Source: DATFCK01 sp045809745 (GTDB lineage: Bacteria; Verrucomicrobiota; Verrucomicrobiia; Chthoniobacterales; UBA10450). Taken from it: a stretch of DNA of 64,000 nucleotides. Below, one piece after another: positions 25,257-32,656 of the stretch. Within the stretch, counting starts at the first letter, position 1; each line of letters starts with the position of its first letter. The translations under genes were made by a program, and so were the position numbers. The stretch spans positions 3,039-67,038 of the forward strand of contig JBJMXE010000091.1 in the NCBI GenBank assembly GCA_045809745.1, in the 5' to 3' direction. A model generated the notes under the pieces. That model did not search any database, was not told the DNA's origin, and saw only the letters and a list, made by a program, of their open reading frames with translations.

Positions 25257-25461
25257 GCGGGTAGCAGGCCGGCATCAAAACTCTCTCTCTATATATAGAG
25301 CGCCGGTCGGAAATGGATCGTCGCCCGCCGTGCTTACGCTCACGATAGTAGGCACGCCTCCTGCCCCACACCTTTGGCTGTGCCCGTCGCGTTAACCGTT
25401 CGAACTACATTATTGCCCGCGGCCAAGTTGACCTTCACAAACGTAGAAGGCTTAGGGCTCA
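25257..25461. other. Spacer upstream of the sugar operon
   Basis: The spacer contains the palindrome at 25287-25300 and otherwise no repeat or ORF I can support. It presumably holds the promoter of the porin operon. I could not choose a -35/-10 pair with confidence. Confidence 0.4.
25287..25300. promoter_or_regulatory. Perfect 14-bp palindrome CTCTATATATAGAG
   Basis: This is a perfect palindrome 162 bases before the porin start. Its overlapping 14-mer at 25285-25298 recurs in reverse at 9903-9916. It is a candidate operator or promoter element for the sugar operon. Confidence 0.35.
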
Positions 25462-26835
25462 ATGTGTTTTAGCTCGATACCTGGTCGGCCGCTCGGTTGG
25501 GCTGCCTCGATCGCGTTGGCCGTCACATTTACATCGGGCGAGTCGACGGCCGAGACTGCCGCACCGCGCCATGATGCTTCGTTGCTCCAGCCTGAAATGG
25601 AGACGCAGGTGGCGGCGCTACCGCCTGGCGATTACATGTTCGCTGATTGGGGCGGCGTTCGATCGAACTTGCACGAGCTGGGGATTGATTTCTTCGGCTT
25701 CTACAACGCCATCATCAACGGCAACGTGGTGGGCGGATTTGATCCCGGCCACGCCACCTACGCGCACGACATCTGGCTGGGAGCGAAGTTCGATCTGGAG
25801 AGACTGTTTGGATGGACCGGCGGCTTGTTTGGCATCAGCTTCATCGATCGCGCCGGAGATGACCTAACGACACAGCATATCGGCAGTATTTATTCGACTC
25901 AGCAGCTGGTCGGCGGCCAGCGGCCGTTCTTATACCAGCTTTATCTCCAGCAGAAGTTTGGAAGCTACATCACTGCCGAGGTAGGCCGTTACGGCGCCTC
26001 CGATGATTTCAATACTTCTCGATGGTACGGCTATGCCTTGAACAATGGCATCAACGGCAACATTCGAAATGTTCTGTTCGACACCCGCTTTTCAGCCTAT
26101 CCGTTCGCGGTCTGGGCGGCGTCCGTGTTCCTTGACCCGACTCCGGAATTCCATCTCAAGGCCGGCGTATTTCAGGTTTCGGAAGGGATGTTCGAGAATG
26201 ATGATAACGGGCTGAACTTCGGCATCGGCGACCGTGATGGTTACCTGGCGATCGTCCAAGTCGCCTGGACACCGGAGTTCTGCAAAACCGGGACAACTTC
26301 AGTTGCCGATCCCAAGAACGGGCCGCTGATGACGAAAGGCATGCCGGGTCATTACTGGTTAGGCGCAACATTCTCTCAGTGGGATCTTTACCAGAAATTT
26401 CTGGGCGGTTTTCTGGATCATTCCTACGGGTTTTATGCTCATGCCGATCAGATGGTTTATCGTGAACAGGTTGGCAGCGAGCAGGGCCTAACCGTATTTG
26501 TCGCGTCCGGTTATTACCCGCAGGAGGAAATCTCGCGTGTTCCATTCCAAATTAATGCCGGCCTGAACTACCGGGGCCTGTTCCCGGGCCGGGACAACGA
26601 TCACACTATTGTTTATTTCATTTACGGCGATATCGGCAGCGACTACGCCAGAAGCGTGCAGAAGCCCGGTGGTCACCGTGCGCAATCAGAAAAGGTAATC
26701 GAAGTCGGTCACCGCTTTCAGGTTACCCGGTGGAGCTACATCCAGCCCGATCTGCAATGGGTGATCGACCCCGGCGGCACGGGTGACATTCCCAACGCCG
26801 TTGTGGTCGGCGCGCAAATGGGCGTGACCTTTTAA
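25462..26835 (+). CDS. OprB-family carbohydrate-selective porin
   Basis: The product has 457 residues. A signal sequence ends near SGESTAE, followed by DYMFADWGGVRSNLHELGIDF, the opening of OprB porins. The rest is aromatic-rich amphipathic strands (YQLYLQQKFG, FHLKAGVFQVSEGMF, WLGATFSQWDLYQ) and it ends on the strand AVVVGAQMGVTF with a terminal Phe, as expected for an outer-membrane barrel. OprB proteins pass mono- and disaccharides across the outer membrane. It heads an operon with an inner-membrane sugar permease, a ManC-like cupin and a sugar kinase, which fits its role. Its stop overlaps the strong ribosome-binding site of the permease. Confidence 0.88.
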   Translation: MCFSSIPGRPLGWAASIALAVTFTSGESTAETAAPRHDASLLQPEMETQVAALPPGDYMFADWGGVRSNLHELGIDFFGFYNAIINGNVVGGFDPGHATYAHDIWLGAKFDLERLFGWTGGLFGISFIDRAGDDLTTQHIGSIYSTQQLVGGQRPFLYQLYLQQKFGSYITAEVGRYGASDDFNTSRWYGYALNNGINGNIRNVLFDTRFSAYPFAVWAASVFLDPTPEFHLKAGVFQVSEGMFENDDNGLNFGIGDRDGYLAIVQVAWTPEFCKTGTTSVADPKNGPLMTKGMPGHYWLGATFSQWDLYQKFLGGFLDHSYGFYAHADQMVYREQVGSEQGLTVFVASGYYPQEEISRVPFQINAGLNYRGLFPGRDNDHTIVYFIYGDIGSDYARSVQKPGGHRAQSEKVIEVGHRFQVTRWSYIQPDLQWVIDPGGTGDIPNAVVVGAQMGVTF

Positions 26836-26840
26836 GGAGG
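26834..26840 (+). promoter_or_regulatory. Strong ribosome-binding site overlapping the porin stop
   Basis: AAGGAGG begins inside the porin TAA (26833-26835) and ends 8 bases before the permease ATG at 26849. Most genes in this window have weak sites, so this near-consensus one suggests high permease translation. Confidence 0.7.
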
Positions 26841-26848
26841 ACATCAAC

Positions 26849-28243
26849 ATGGCTACAGCAATCACACCGCGGTCAACGGCCCCAGCCGGACGAATGGATC
26901 CGCGCACCGCGCGGCGCGGAATGTTTGTCATCGATAACGGGAGGAACGTTGCCTTCACCTTCTTCCTGCTGGTGTTCCTGTTTGCCCTGTGGGGTTTTTG
27001 CAACGGGATGATCGACGTGATGGACAAGCATTTTCAGGAGGAATTACACCTGAACCTGGCCCAATCAGCCTGGGTCCAGTTCGCGCACTACCTCGGCTAT
27101 TTTGTGATGGCGATTCCCGCCGGGTGGCTGGCCATCAAACTCGGCTACAAAGGCGGTATCATCGCCGGATTGCTGATGGTGGCAGTCGGCGGGTTCTGGT
27201 TCATTCCGGCTACTCACATTGCCCAGTTCTGGGCGTTCTTGTTAGGCGTGTGCGTGATTGCGGCCGGGCTGACGTTCCTGGAGACGATTGCCAATCCCTA
27301 CACCACGGTTCTCGGTCCACCGCAGTATGCCGCTACCCGGATCAATCTGGCTCAATCCATTAACGGTATCGGTTTGTTATGCGGGCCGATCGTGGGTGGA
27401 GCGTTTTTCTACTCAAAAAACGCCTCCGGCATAAGCACTGGGAGCGAGCGGCTTTGGATACCCTACGCATTTATCGGCGTAATGGTGATCGTCCTCGCCA
27501 TCGTCTTCTTTTTTGCGCCGATGCCCGACATCGAGATGGAAGACGATTACCAAATCGATGATCAGGCCGCGGATGGGCGCCGATCGATCTGGTCTCATCC
27601 ACATTTCTGGATGGCGGTCATCGCGCAGTTTCTATACATCGCGGCGCAGGCCGGCATCTTTAGCTTTTTCATCAACTACATGACGTCACAGGTGCCGGCG
27701 GTACCAGGTTCGTGGGCAACGGCATGGCCCGGCTGGTTCGAGCTGCACCCCAACGGCATTCTCGGTTTTAGCAACAAGGGGGCATCAAATCTGGCTTCGT
27801 TAGGCTTTCTCTGCTTTCTGATCGGCCGCTTTAGCGGCAGTGCGATCCTGAAAAAATTCACTCCTTATAAGGTGCTGGCCTGGTATTGCATTGCCGCCGC
27901 GGTTCTCTGCCTTGTTATCTTCTTCAAACTGGGATGGGTATCGGTAGCGTCGGTCTTCCTCACCTACTTCTTCATGTCGATCATGTTTCCGACGATCTTT
28001 GCGCTCGGAATCTTCGGCCTCGGTCAATGCGCCAAAAAAGCGTCATCCTTCATTGTCATGGCGATCATGGGTGGCGCTATCCTGCCGAAGGTCATGGGGG
28101 CGGTGGCCGATCGCTACGATTTATCGCGAGGCTTCATTGTTCCGATGCTCTGCTTTGCGTTTGTGGCGTTTTATGGCTTCATGTGGCCACGACTGAGTCA
28201 TGGCGAAGGTGCCGTGACCGTCTCCACTTCGACCGGCCACTGA
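26849..28243 (+). CDS. FHS-family sugar/H+ symporter (FucP/GluP-like MFS)
   Basis: The product has 464 residues and about 12 membrane helices. The opening FALWGFCNGMIDVMDKHFQEELHLNLAQSAWVQFAHYLGYF is split here only for recognition: GFCNGMIDV and QFAHYLGYF are marks of the fucose-galactose-glucose:H+ symporter family, as are FLETIANPY and RINLAQSINGIG in the central part. It should import a hexose or deoxyhexose with protons across the inner membrane. The neighbouring PfkB kinase suggests fructose or a related ketose, though FucP-type specificity cannot be read directly. Its TGA overlaps the ATG of the cupin gene. Confidence 0.88.
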   Translation: MATAITPRSTAPAGRMDPRTARRGMFVIDNGRNVAFTFFLLVFLFALWGFCNGMIDVMDKHFQEELHLNLAQSAWVQFAHYLGYFVMAIPAGWLAIKLGYKGGIIAGLLMVAVGGFWFIPATHIAQFWAFLLGVCVIAAGLTFLETIANPYTTVLGPPQYAATRINLAQSINGIGLLCGPIVGGAFFYSKNASGISTGSERLWIPYAFIGVMVIVLAIVFFFAPMPDIEMEDDYQIDDQAADGRRSIWSHPHFWMAVIAQFLYIAAQAGIFSFFINYMTSQVPAVPGSWATAWPGWFELHPNGILGFSNKGASNLASLGFLCFLIGRFSGSAILKKFTPYKVLAWYCIAAAVLCLVIFFKLGWVSVASVFLTYFFMSIMFPTIFALGIFGLGQCAKKASSFIVMAIMGGAILPKVMGAVADRYDLSRGFIVPMLCFAFVAFYGFMWPRLSHGEGAVTVSTSTGH

Positions 28244-28809
28244 TGAGTGCGACGTTCGAAGTAGATCATTCCAGGATCGCGACCGACCCGGCGCTGGCAC
28301 ACTTCGCTGAGGAACTCGATCGGCTGTGCCCTATCGATTCGGTTGACGCGTTCAATCGTTATTCCCGTACCGCATGTCGACTTTGGCGTGACCGTTTCCC
28401 GGACCGCGCTGGCGAAATCCCTGACCGATTTCGCAAACTTCGGGAACAGATCGATTCCGGAGGTGCGAACGTAATCCGGACACGGTGGGGCGGCGTGGTC
28501 GTCACTTTGCACGAACACCCGCGAGTCGAGAAGTTCCTCGTGGTCGACTCCGGCCATTATCTCGCACTCGAAAAGCACGAGCAGAAGGTCGAGCGCCTGG
28601 AATCGACTGAAGGAATGGGTCTGGTGCTCTGGCGGAATGCCGGTTCCGGCGGCTTGTTAGCGGAGCTGTTTTTGCCGTCCGGGGTATTGCAGCTTGGTCC
28701 CGGCATCGAGCATTGCCTTATCGGCCTCGAGAATCTCGTGGTGTTTGAACGGTCCATTGACCCGAAAGGGATGGACCAAGACCTGATTTTTATCTACGAG
28801 CCGAACTGA
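28243..28809 (+). CDS. ManC-like cupin protein in sugar operon
   Basis: The product has 188 residues. An N-terminal helical part (1-70) precedes a cupin with GHYLALEKHEQKVERLESTEG (104-124) and LQLGPGIEHCLIGLENLVVFE (149-169; both quoted in part of the family pattern). This resembles the isomerase-type cupin of mannose-6-phosphate isomerase/GDP-mannose pyrophosphorylase. The start ATG overlaps the permease stop (TGATG), and the fructokinase gene begins one base after its own stop, so it is embedded in the operon. A role as sugar (phosphate) isomerase linking the imported sugar to the kinase is reasonable but unproven; the metal-ligand set looks reduced. Confidence 0.65.
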   Translation: MSATFEVDHSRIATDPALAHFAEELDRLCPIDSVDAFNRYSRTACRLWRDRFPDRAGEIPDRFRKLREQIDSGGANVIRTRWGGVVVTLHEHPRVEKFLVVDSGHYLALEKHEQKVERLESTEGMGLVLWRNAGSGGLLAELFLPSGVLQLGPGIEHCLIGLENLVVFERSIDPKGMDQDLIFIYEPN

Positions 28810-28810
28810 C

Positions 28811-29740
28811 ATGAGGGGCGAGTTCTTTGCGTTCGGTGAGATGCTTTGGGATTGTCTGCCGTCGGGGAAGCACGCAGGGGGCGCGCCCTTCAATGTTGCC
28901 GCGCATCTTGCCCAACTCGGTGTGCCAGTGGCGCTCATTTCAGCGGTAGGTCGCGACCCATTAGGCGATGAGCTATTACAGGTAGCTCGAGACAAAAAGA
29001 TATTTACCGATTTCATCGGACGCGTCCGCATTGGTCTGCCGACCGGAACGGTGGTGGCAACGTTAGACCAAAAAGGCAACGCAACTTACGAGTTGGTCCA
29101 GCCAGCAGCGTGGGATGAAATCAAAATTTCAGCGAAAGCACTTACTGCCGTCGCGCAGGCGCGCGCTTTGACCTTCGGATCGCTCGCTGGCCGCTCCCCT
29201 TACAACCTTGAACAGTTGAACGAGCTATTGAAGGTCAATGGACCGTTAAAGTTTTTCGACGTCAATCTCCGCCCGCCATTTGTTGATCCGCCACTGGTGA
29301 TCGACCTGGCTAAACGTGCCGACGTACTCAAGCTGAACGATGGCGAAGTTGGTAAACTGGCGGCGTGGTTGGAAACGGGCGAGCTCGCGGGTAACGGTCC
29401 GCGTGGTCCCGATGAGGTGGCCCGCGCTTGCGCGATCGTTGCCGATGCCACCGAGGTCACACGCATTTGTGTGACGCTGGGGGAAGCGGGGGCAGCTTTG
29501 TGGGATCAGGGCAATGTGTTTACCGCGCTGGCTCCGAAAGTCGTTGTGCGGGACACGGTGGGGGCCGGCGACGCATTCATGGCTGGCTTGATGGTTGGCC
29601 TAACACGTGGCATCAATCCAACGACCATGCTGGAGAATGCATGCCGGCTCGGAGCCTATGTAGGGTCCCATTATGGGGCAACTCCATTGCTGCCGCCGGA
29701 GATCACCGAGCTGTTTAAGGCCCGAAGCACCGGCTCCTAG
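28811..29740 (+). CDS. PfkB-family carbohydrate kinase, fructokinase-like
   Basis: The product has 309 residues. It begins FFAFGEMLWDCLPSG with the substrate-binding AGGAPFNVAAHLAQLG (22-37), typical of fructokinases. The C-terminal signature DTVGAGDAF carries the catalytic base D254, with VTLGEAGAAL earlier for nucleotide binding. It should phosphorylate fructose or a similar ketose with ATP in the cytoplasm. As last gene of the porin-permease-cupin-kinase operon it traps the imported sugar. The start is one base after the cupin stop. Confidence 0.88.
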   Translation: MRGEFFAFGEMLWDCLPSGKHAGGAPFNVAAHLAQLGVPVALISAVGRDPLGDELLQVARDKKIFTDFIGRVRIGLPTGTVVATLDQKGNATYELVQPAAWDEIKISAKALTAVAQARALTFGSLAGRSPYNLEQLNELLKVNGPLKFFDVNLRPPFVDPPLVIDLAKRADVLKLNDGEVGKLAAWLETGELAGNGPRGPDEVARACAIVADATEVTRICVTLGEAGAALWDQGNVFTALAPKVVVRDTVGAGDAFMAGLMVGLTRGINPTTMLENACRLGAYVGSHYGATPLLPPEITELFKARSTGS

Positions 29741-29951
29741 GGCAAGCTCAAACCAGGAAAACCACGCCTGGACGGCGGTCCGAGATCATGAGCAACCGCT
29801 GCTGTAATGGCAGTAACCGTGGGTTTTTATAGCAGGGTCTGACTTTTAACCTCGCATCCGCTCTTTTTGCCGGTCATACGAATTCTGATGCAGTTGAAAG
29901 GCCGTTTCTGTTAGACTTGAAAGATTCGCGTCTTTTGACCCGACCATAACA

Positions 29952-30680
29952 ATGAAGCAGGCACTCTGGATAGCTATCGTTAACAGCATAGTCGCGGCAC
30001 AACTCTCGGTCTGTTTGGCTGGAACGGACTCTGTCCGCGATAGCAAGGACATGAAGCAAGTCGCCACCGAGCCCCCGCCGGCGGAACTGTGCGACTGGAC
30101 TGGATTCTATGTAGGCGTTCACAGCGGCGGCCAGTTCGGCCATAGCGCAACGCAAGATTTTGCAACCGGCCGCGTGTTCGGATATGACGAATCGGGGTTC
30201 AATGGCGGCTTGCAACTTGGTTACAATTTTCAATGGAAATGGCTGGTGGTGGGTCCTGAAATTGATGTCGGCTACATGAATCTGGAAGGTCACGGCGACG
30301 AACCGAACTTTCGCGGTGTTCACGGCGAGACCGACAGTGACTTCTACACGACACTGCGAGGCCGGCTGGGCGTTAGGCTAAATTGCCATGGCTGCTGGCT
30401 CGTTTACGCAACCGGCGGAGCTATTGGAGTAAACTATACGACCAGGTTCCACGTTGATCCTGATTTCTTCGACGCGCGCGGTAACGACTTCAACTGGGGG
30501 TATACTGTAGGCGGCGGCGTTGAACGGAAGATTGGTCGCCACTGGTCGGTGAAAGCCGAGTATCTTTATTACCGCCTCGACCAGCAGTCGTTTGGCGGGC
30601 CGCTGAACGGTGTGCCGATCGATTTTCGGGCCGAAACGAGCGGTCATATCTTGCGCGCCGGATTGAACTACCAGTTTTAA
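29952..30680 (+). CDS. Outer-membrane beta-barrel protein, OmpA/opacity-like
   Basis: The product has 242 residues with a signal peptide (MKQALWIAIVNSIVAAQLSVCLAG) and an eight-stranded barrel pattern. It opens DWTGFYVGVHSGGQFG (49-64), passes through GGLQLGYNFQWKWLVVGPEIDVGY, and ends HILRAGLNYQF with a C-terminal Phe, all typical of the porin/opacity outer-membrane family. A C-x2-C pair (NCHGCW) in the middle is unusual for such barrels. Function is unknown; many relatives are structural or surface antigens. It stands alone, about 210 bases after the sugar operon. Confidence 0.8.
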   Translation: MKQALWIAIVNSIVAAQLSVCLAGTDSVRDSKDMKQVATEPPPAELCDWTGFYVGVHSGGQFGHSATQDFATGRVFGYDESGFNGGLQLGYNFQWKWLVVGPEIDVGYMNLEGHGDEPNFRGVHGETDSDFYTTLRGRLGVRLNCHGCWLVYATGGAIGVNYTTRFHVDPDFFDARGNDFNWGYTVGGGVERKIGRHWSVKAEYLYYRLDQQSFGGPLNGVPIDFRAETSGHILRAGLNYQF

Positions 30681-30857
30681 ACAACTCGGCCCGGTTCGCA
30701 GCGAACCTGTTTGTTTTAGCCGCCTCGCTCTGTCGAGGGGAAGGGAAGAAGACGCGAACTCAACGCCGTGGTCGGATTGGCGGCTAGGAGCGCGAGGCGC
30801 TCTCGTGGTAATTCTGGAAGGGTCCATTCCTGGTTCGAGCCGCGATTCTTTGATGTT

Positions 30858-31442
30858 ATGGAACTCGAAACCTTGCGTGATTTGTACGTTCATGAACTGA
30901 AGGATCTTTACAGCGCGGAGCAACAACTCATCAAAGCGCTGCCAAAGATGAAGAAGGCGGCGAAGAATCGCAGCCTGGCAGCAGGCTTCAATCAACATTT
31001 CGAGCAAACCAAGCGCCACGCCAAGCGGCTCGAGCAGATTCTAAAACGGCACGATCAGTCAACCCGCGGTCCTAAGTGCGAAGGCATGGAGGGGTTAATC
31101 AAGGAAGGCGACAAGATGGCGGGAGAAGATGCCCAGGACGACGTGCGTGACGCCGGCTTGATCGCTTCAGCACAACGAGTGGAGCATTACGAAATTGCCG
31201 GCTATGGTTGCGCTCGGACCTATGCCGAGTTGTTAGGCGACAGCCAGGGTGCCCGGCTGCTCGATACCACTCTGCGTGAGGAGGCGAACACCGATAAGAA
31301 GTTAACGAAGCTGGCGAAGCAGTTGATAAACGTCAAAGCCAGGAAGGCGCGGCCCGCGACAAACAAATCGGACGGCGGAATGACCGGCGCCATCAAACGC
31401 GTGGTAGCGAAGGTTACCGGCGGCGCGAACGGACAACGATAG
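30858..31442 (+). CDS. YciE/YciF-type ferritin-like protein (DUF892)
   Basis: The product has 194 residues. Residues 1-150 match the DUF892 four-helix bundle: LRDLYVHELKDLYSAEQQLIKALPKM, then HFEQTKRHAKRLEQI, RVEHYEIAGYG and LREEANTDKKLTKLA. The spaced Glu and His residues (E in ELKDLY, E and H in RVEHYE) are possible di-metal ligands. The C-terminal 40 residues are Lys/Arg-rich. These proteins are often stress-induced; the role is unknown. I chose the ATG at 30858, where family similarity begins; a start at 30768 would add 30 unlike residues. Confidence 0.85.
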   Translation: MELETLRDLYVHELKDLYSAEQQLIKALPKMKKAAKNRSLAAGFNQHFEQTKRHAKRLEQILKRHDQSTRGPKCEGMEGLIKEGDKMAGEDAQDDVRDAGLIASAQRVEHYEIAGYGCARTYAELLGDSQGARLLDTTLREEANTDKKLTKLAKQLINVKARKARPATNKSDGGMTGAIKRVVAKVTGGANGQR

Positions 31443-31809
31443 GGCGCGGGACTTCCTAACCAGTCGGAGCGGTAGGGCAAGCGCGTCGCTTGCCGCGGAT
31501 CTAAACCGGCATGCGGAGCGCCTGCCCTGCAACTGAGGTTGAGACATTGTTGCCTACGGGCCGTATCAGCCGGATCGGCGTCTGACACAGACGCCCTACA
31601 ATTCGTGAATAGCCGATTCGTTAGGCTCGGGGCGCCCTATTTTTGTCCCGGCTGTCGGCCCGGTGGAACGCGATCTCCGCGCGCGTTGTTGAATCGATCG
31701 CAGCGAAGCTGCGATAAGATTGAGCGGCATAGCGGCTGATCGGTAACAACGGGCTGGGGAGATCGCGTTCCGCCGTCGAGACCGATGCTTGCCTGCCCCG
31801 ATCGAACCG
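31443..31809. repeat. REP-like palindrome cluster
   Basis: This spacer between convergent genes holds at least four palindromes: 31476-31494 (GGCAAGCG/CGCTTGCC after GTAG), an imperfect one near 31513-31535, 31577-31600 (GGCGTCTG/CAGACGCC followed by CTACA), and the long-range pair 31665-31678 with 31758-31771. I find no gene in it. Confidence 0.65.
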
Positions 31810-32457
31810 CTAGCGTACACGCGAAAACGCGAGCCGCGCGCCGAACCCGATCATCGCCAATCCCGAGACAGCTTCCAGACTGGCTTTCACCCGCGGCTTT
31901 GTCAGAAAAGCTCGCATTCTCCCGGCGCATATCGCGATTCCTCCAAGCCAGATTACGCCCATCAAATAATGACAGAATGTCATGAGGAGCGATTTCATCA
32001 ACACCGGGTCGTTAGGGCTGATGAACTGAGGCAGGACCGCGAAATAGAAGACCGCGATCTTCGGATTCAAGGCGTTGGTAAGAAGACCTTGCCGGTAGCA
32101 GCGCCAGCGGCTGCCAGCGTTATTGCGCCGATCGATGTTTGCCTGGACAGCGAATCTCTTTGTCCATAGTCGGCCCGCTTCCAGCAAGCTCTGAATTCCA
32201 AGGTAAAGGAGGTAGAACGCTCCCGCGATTTTGACGAGGTTGAAAGCGACTGGCAAACGAACGAACAGTGCGGCAACGCCGAGTGTTGCCAGGAACGGCT
32301 GAAAAACAAATCCGGAACAGATGCCGGCCATGGTGCACAAACCGTCCCGGGTTCCGCCTGAGAGCGTATTACGGAGGGTCAGCACGGTGTCAGCCCCGGG
32401 GGTGATGGTTAGCACTGCGGCCAACGCTAAAAAAGCCCAGAACAGGGAATCAAACAT
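31810..32457 (-). CDS. LysE/RhtB-family amino-acid exporter
   Basis: The product has 215 residues and about six membrane helices. It opens with FWAFLALAAVLTITPGADTVLTLRNTLSGG, in which TPGADTV is the LysE/RhtB signature, and has GAFYLLYLGIQSLLE and GLLTNALNPKIAVFYFAVLPQF, both strongly conserved. It should export amino acids such as homoserine, threonine or lysine, or related metabolites. No LysR-type regulator is adjacent. The gene is flanked on both sides by REP-like palindromes. Confidence 0.9.
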   Translation of the reverse strand: MFDSLFWAFLALAAVLTITPGADTVLTLRNTLSGGTRDGLCTMAGICSGFVFQPFLATLGVAALFVRLPVAFNLVKIAGAFYLLYLGIQSLLEAGRLWTKRFAVQANIDRRNNAGSRWRCYRQGLLTNALNPKIAVFYFAVLPQFISPNDPVLMKSLLMTFCHYLMGVIWLGGIAICAGRMRAFLTKPRVKASLEAVSGLAMIGFGARLAFSRVR

Positions 32458-32508
32458 AGCGCAACAGATTACGATATTTGTTGGCGCCGATGAATACGAA
32501 AGACTCGC

Positions 32509-32602
32509 TGTAGCCGGGGACGGTGACCCCGGCTGACATTCAGGTAATCATCTCCAAGACGGGGGTGAGCGACCCGGCTTCAACCAGATGGGTCCGGCTA
32601 CA
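32509..32602. repeat. Paired REP element (BIME-like)
   Basis: TGTAGCCGG (32509-32517) and its exact reverse complement CCGGCTACA (32594-32602) bound a 94-base element with inner palindromes (CCGGGG/CCCCGG on the left, GACCCGGC/GGGTCC on the right). The left stem resembles the single element at 53967-53990. Confidence 0.65.
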
Positions 32603-32656
32603 GGTCGCCATTCGGCTGGACTTTTTCCCCTGAAGCAGGTAAAAACCTTGACTCGG

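Noticed and set aside
31443..31809. CRISPR array
   Set aside because: The palindromes differ in stem, orientation and spacing, and no equal-length repeat-spacer pattern exists.
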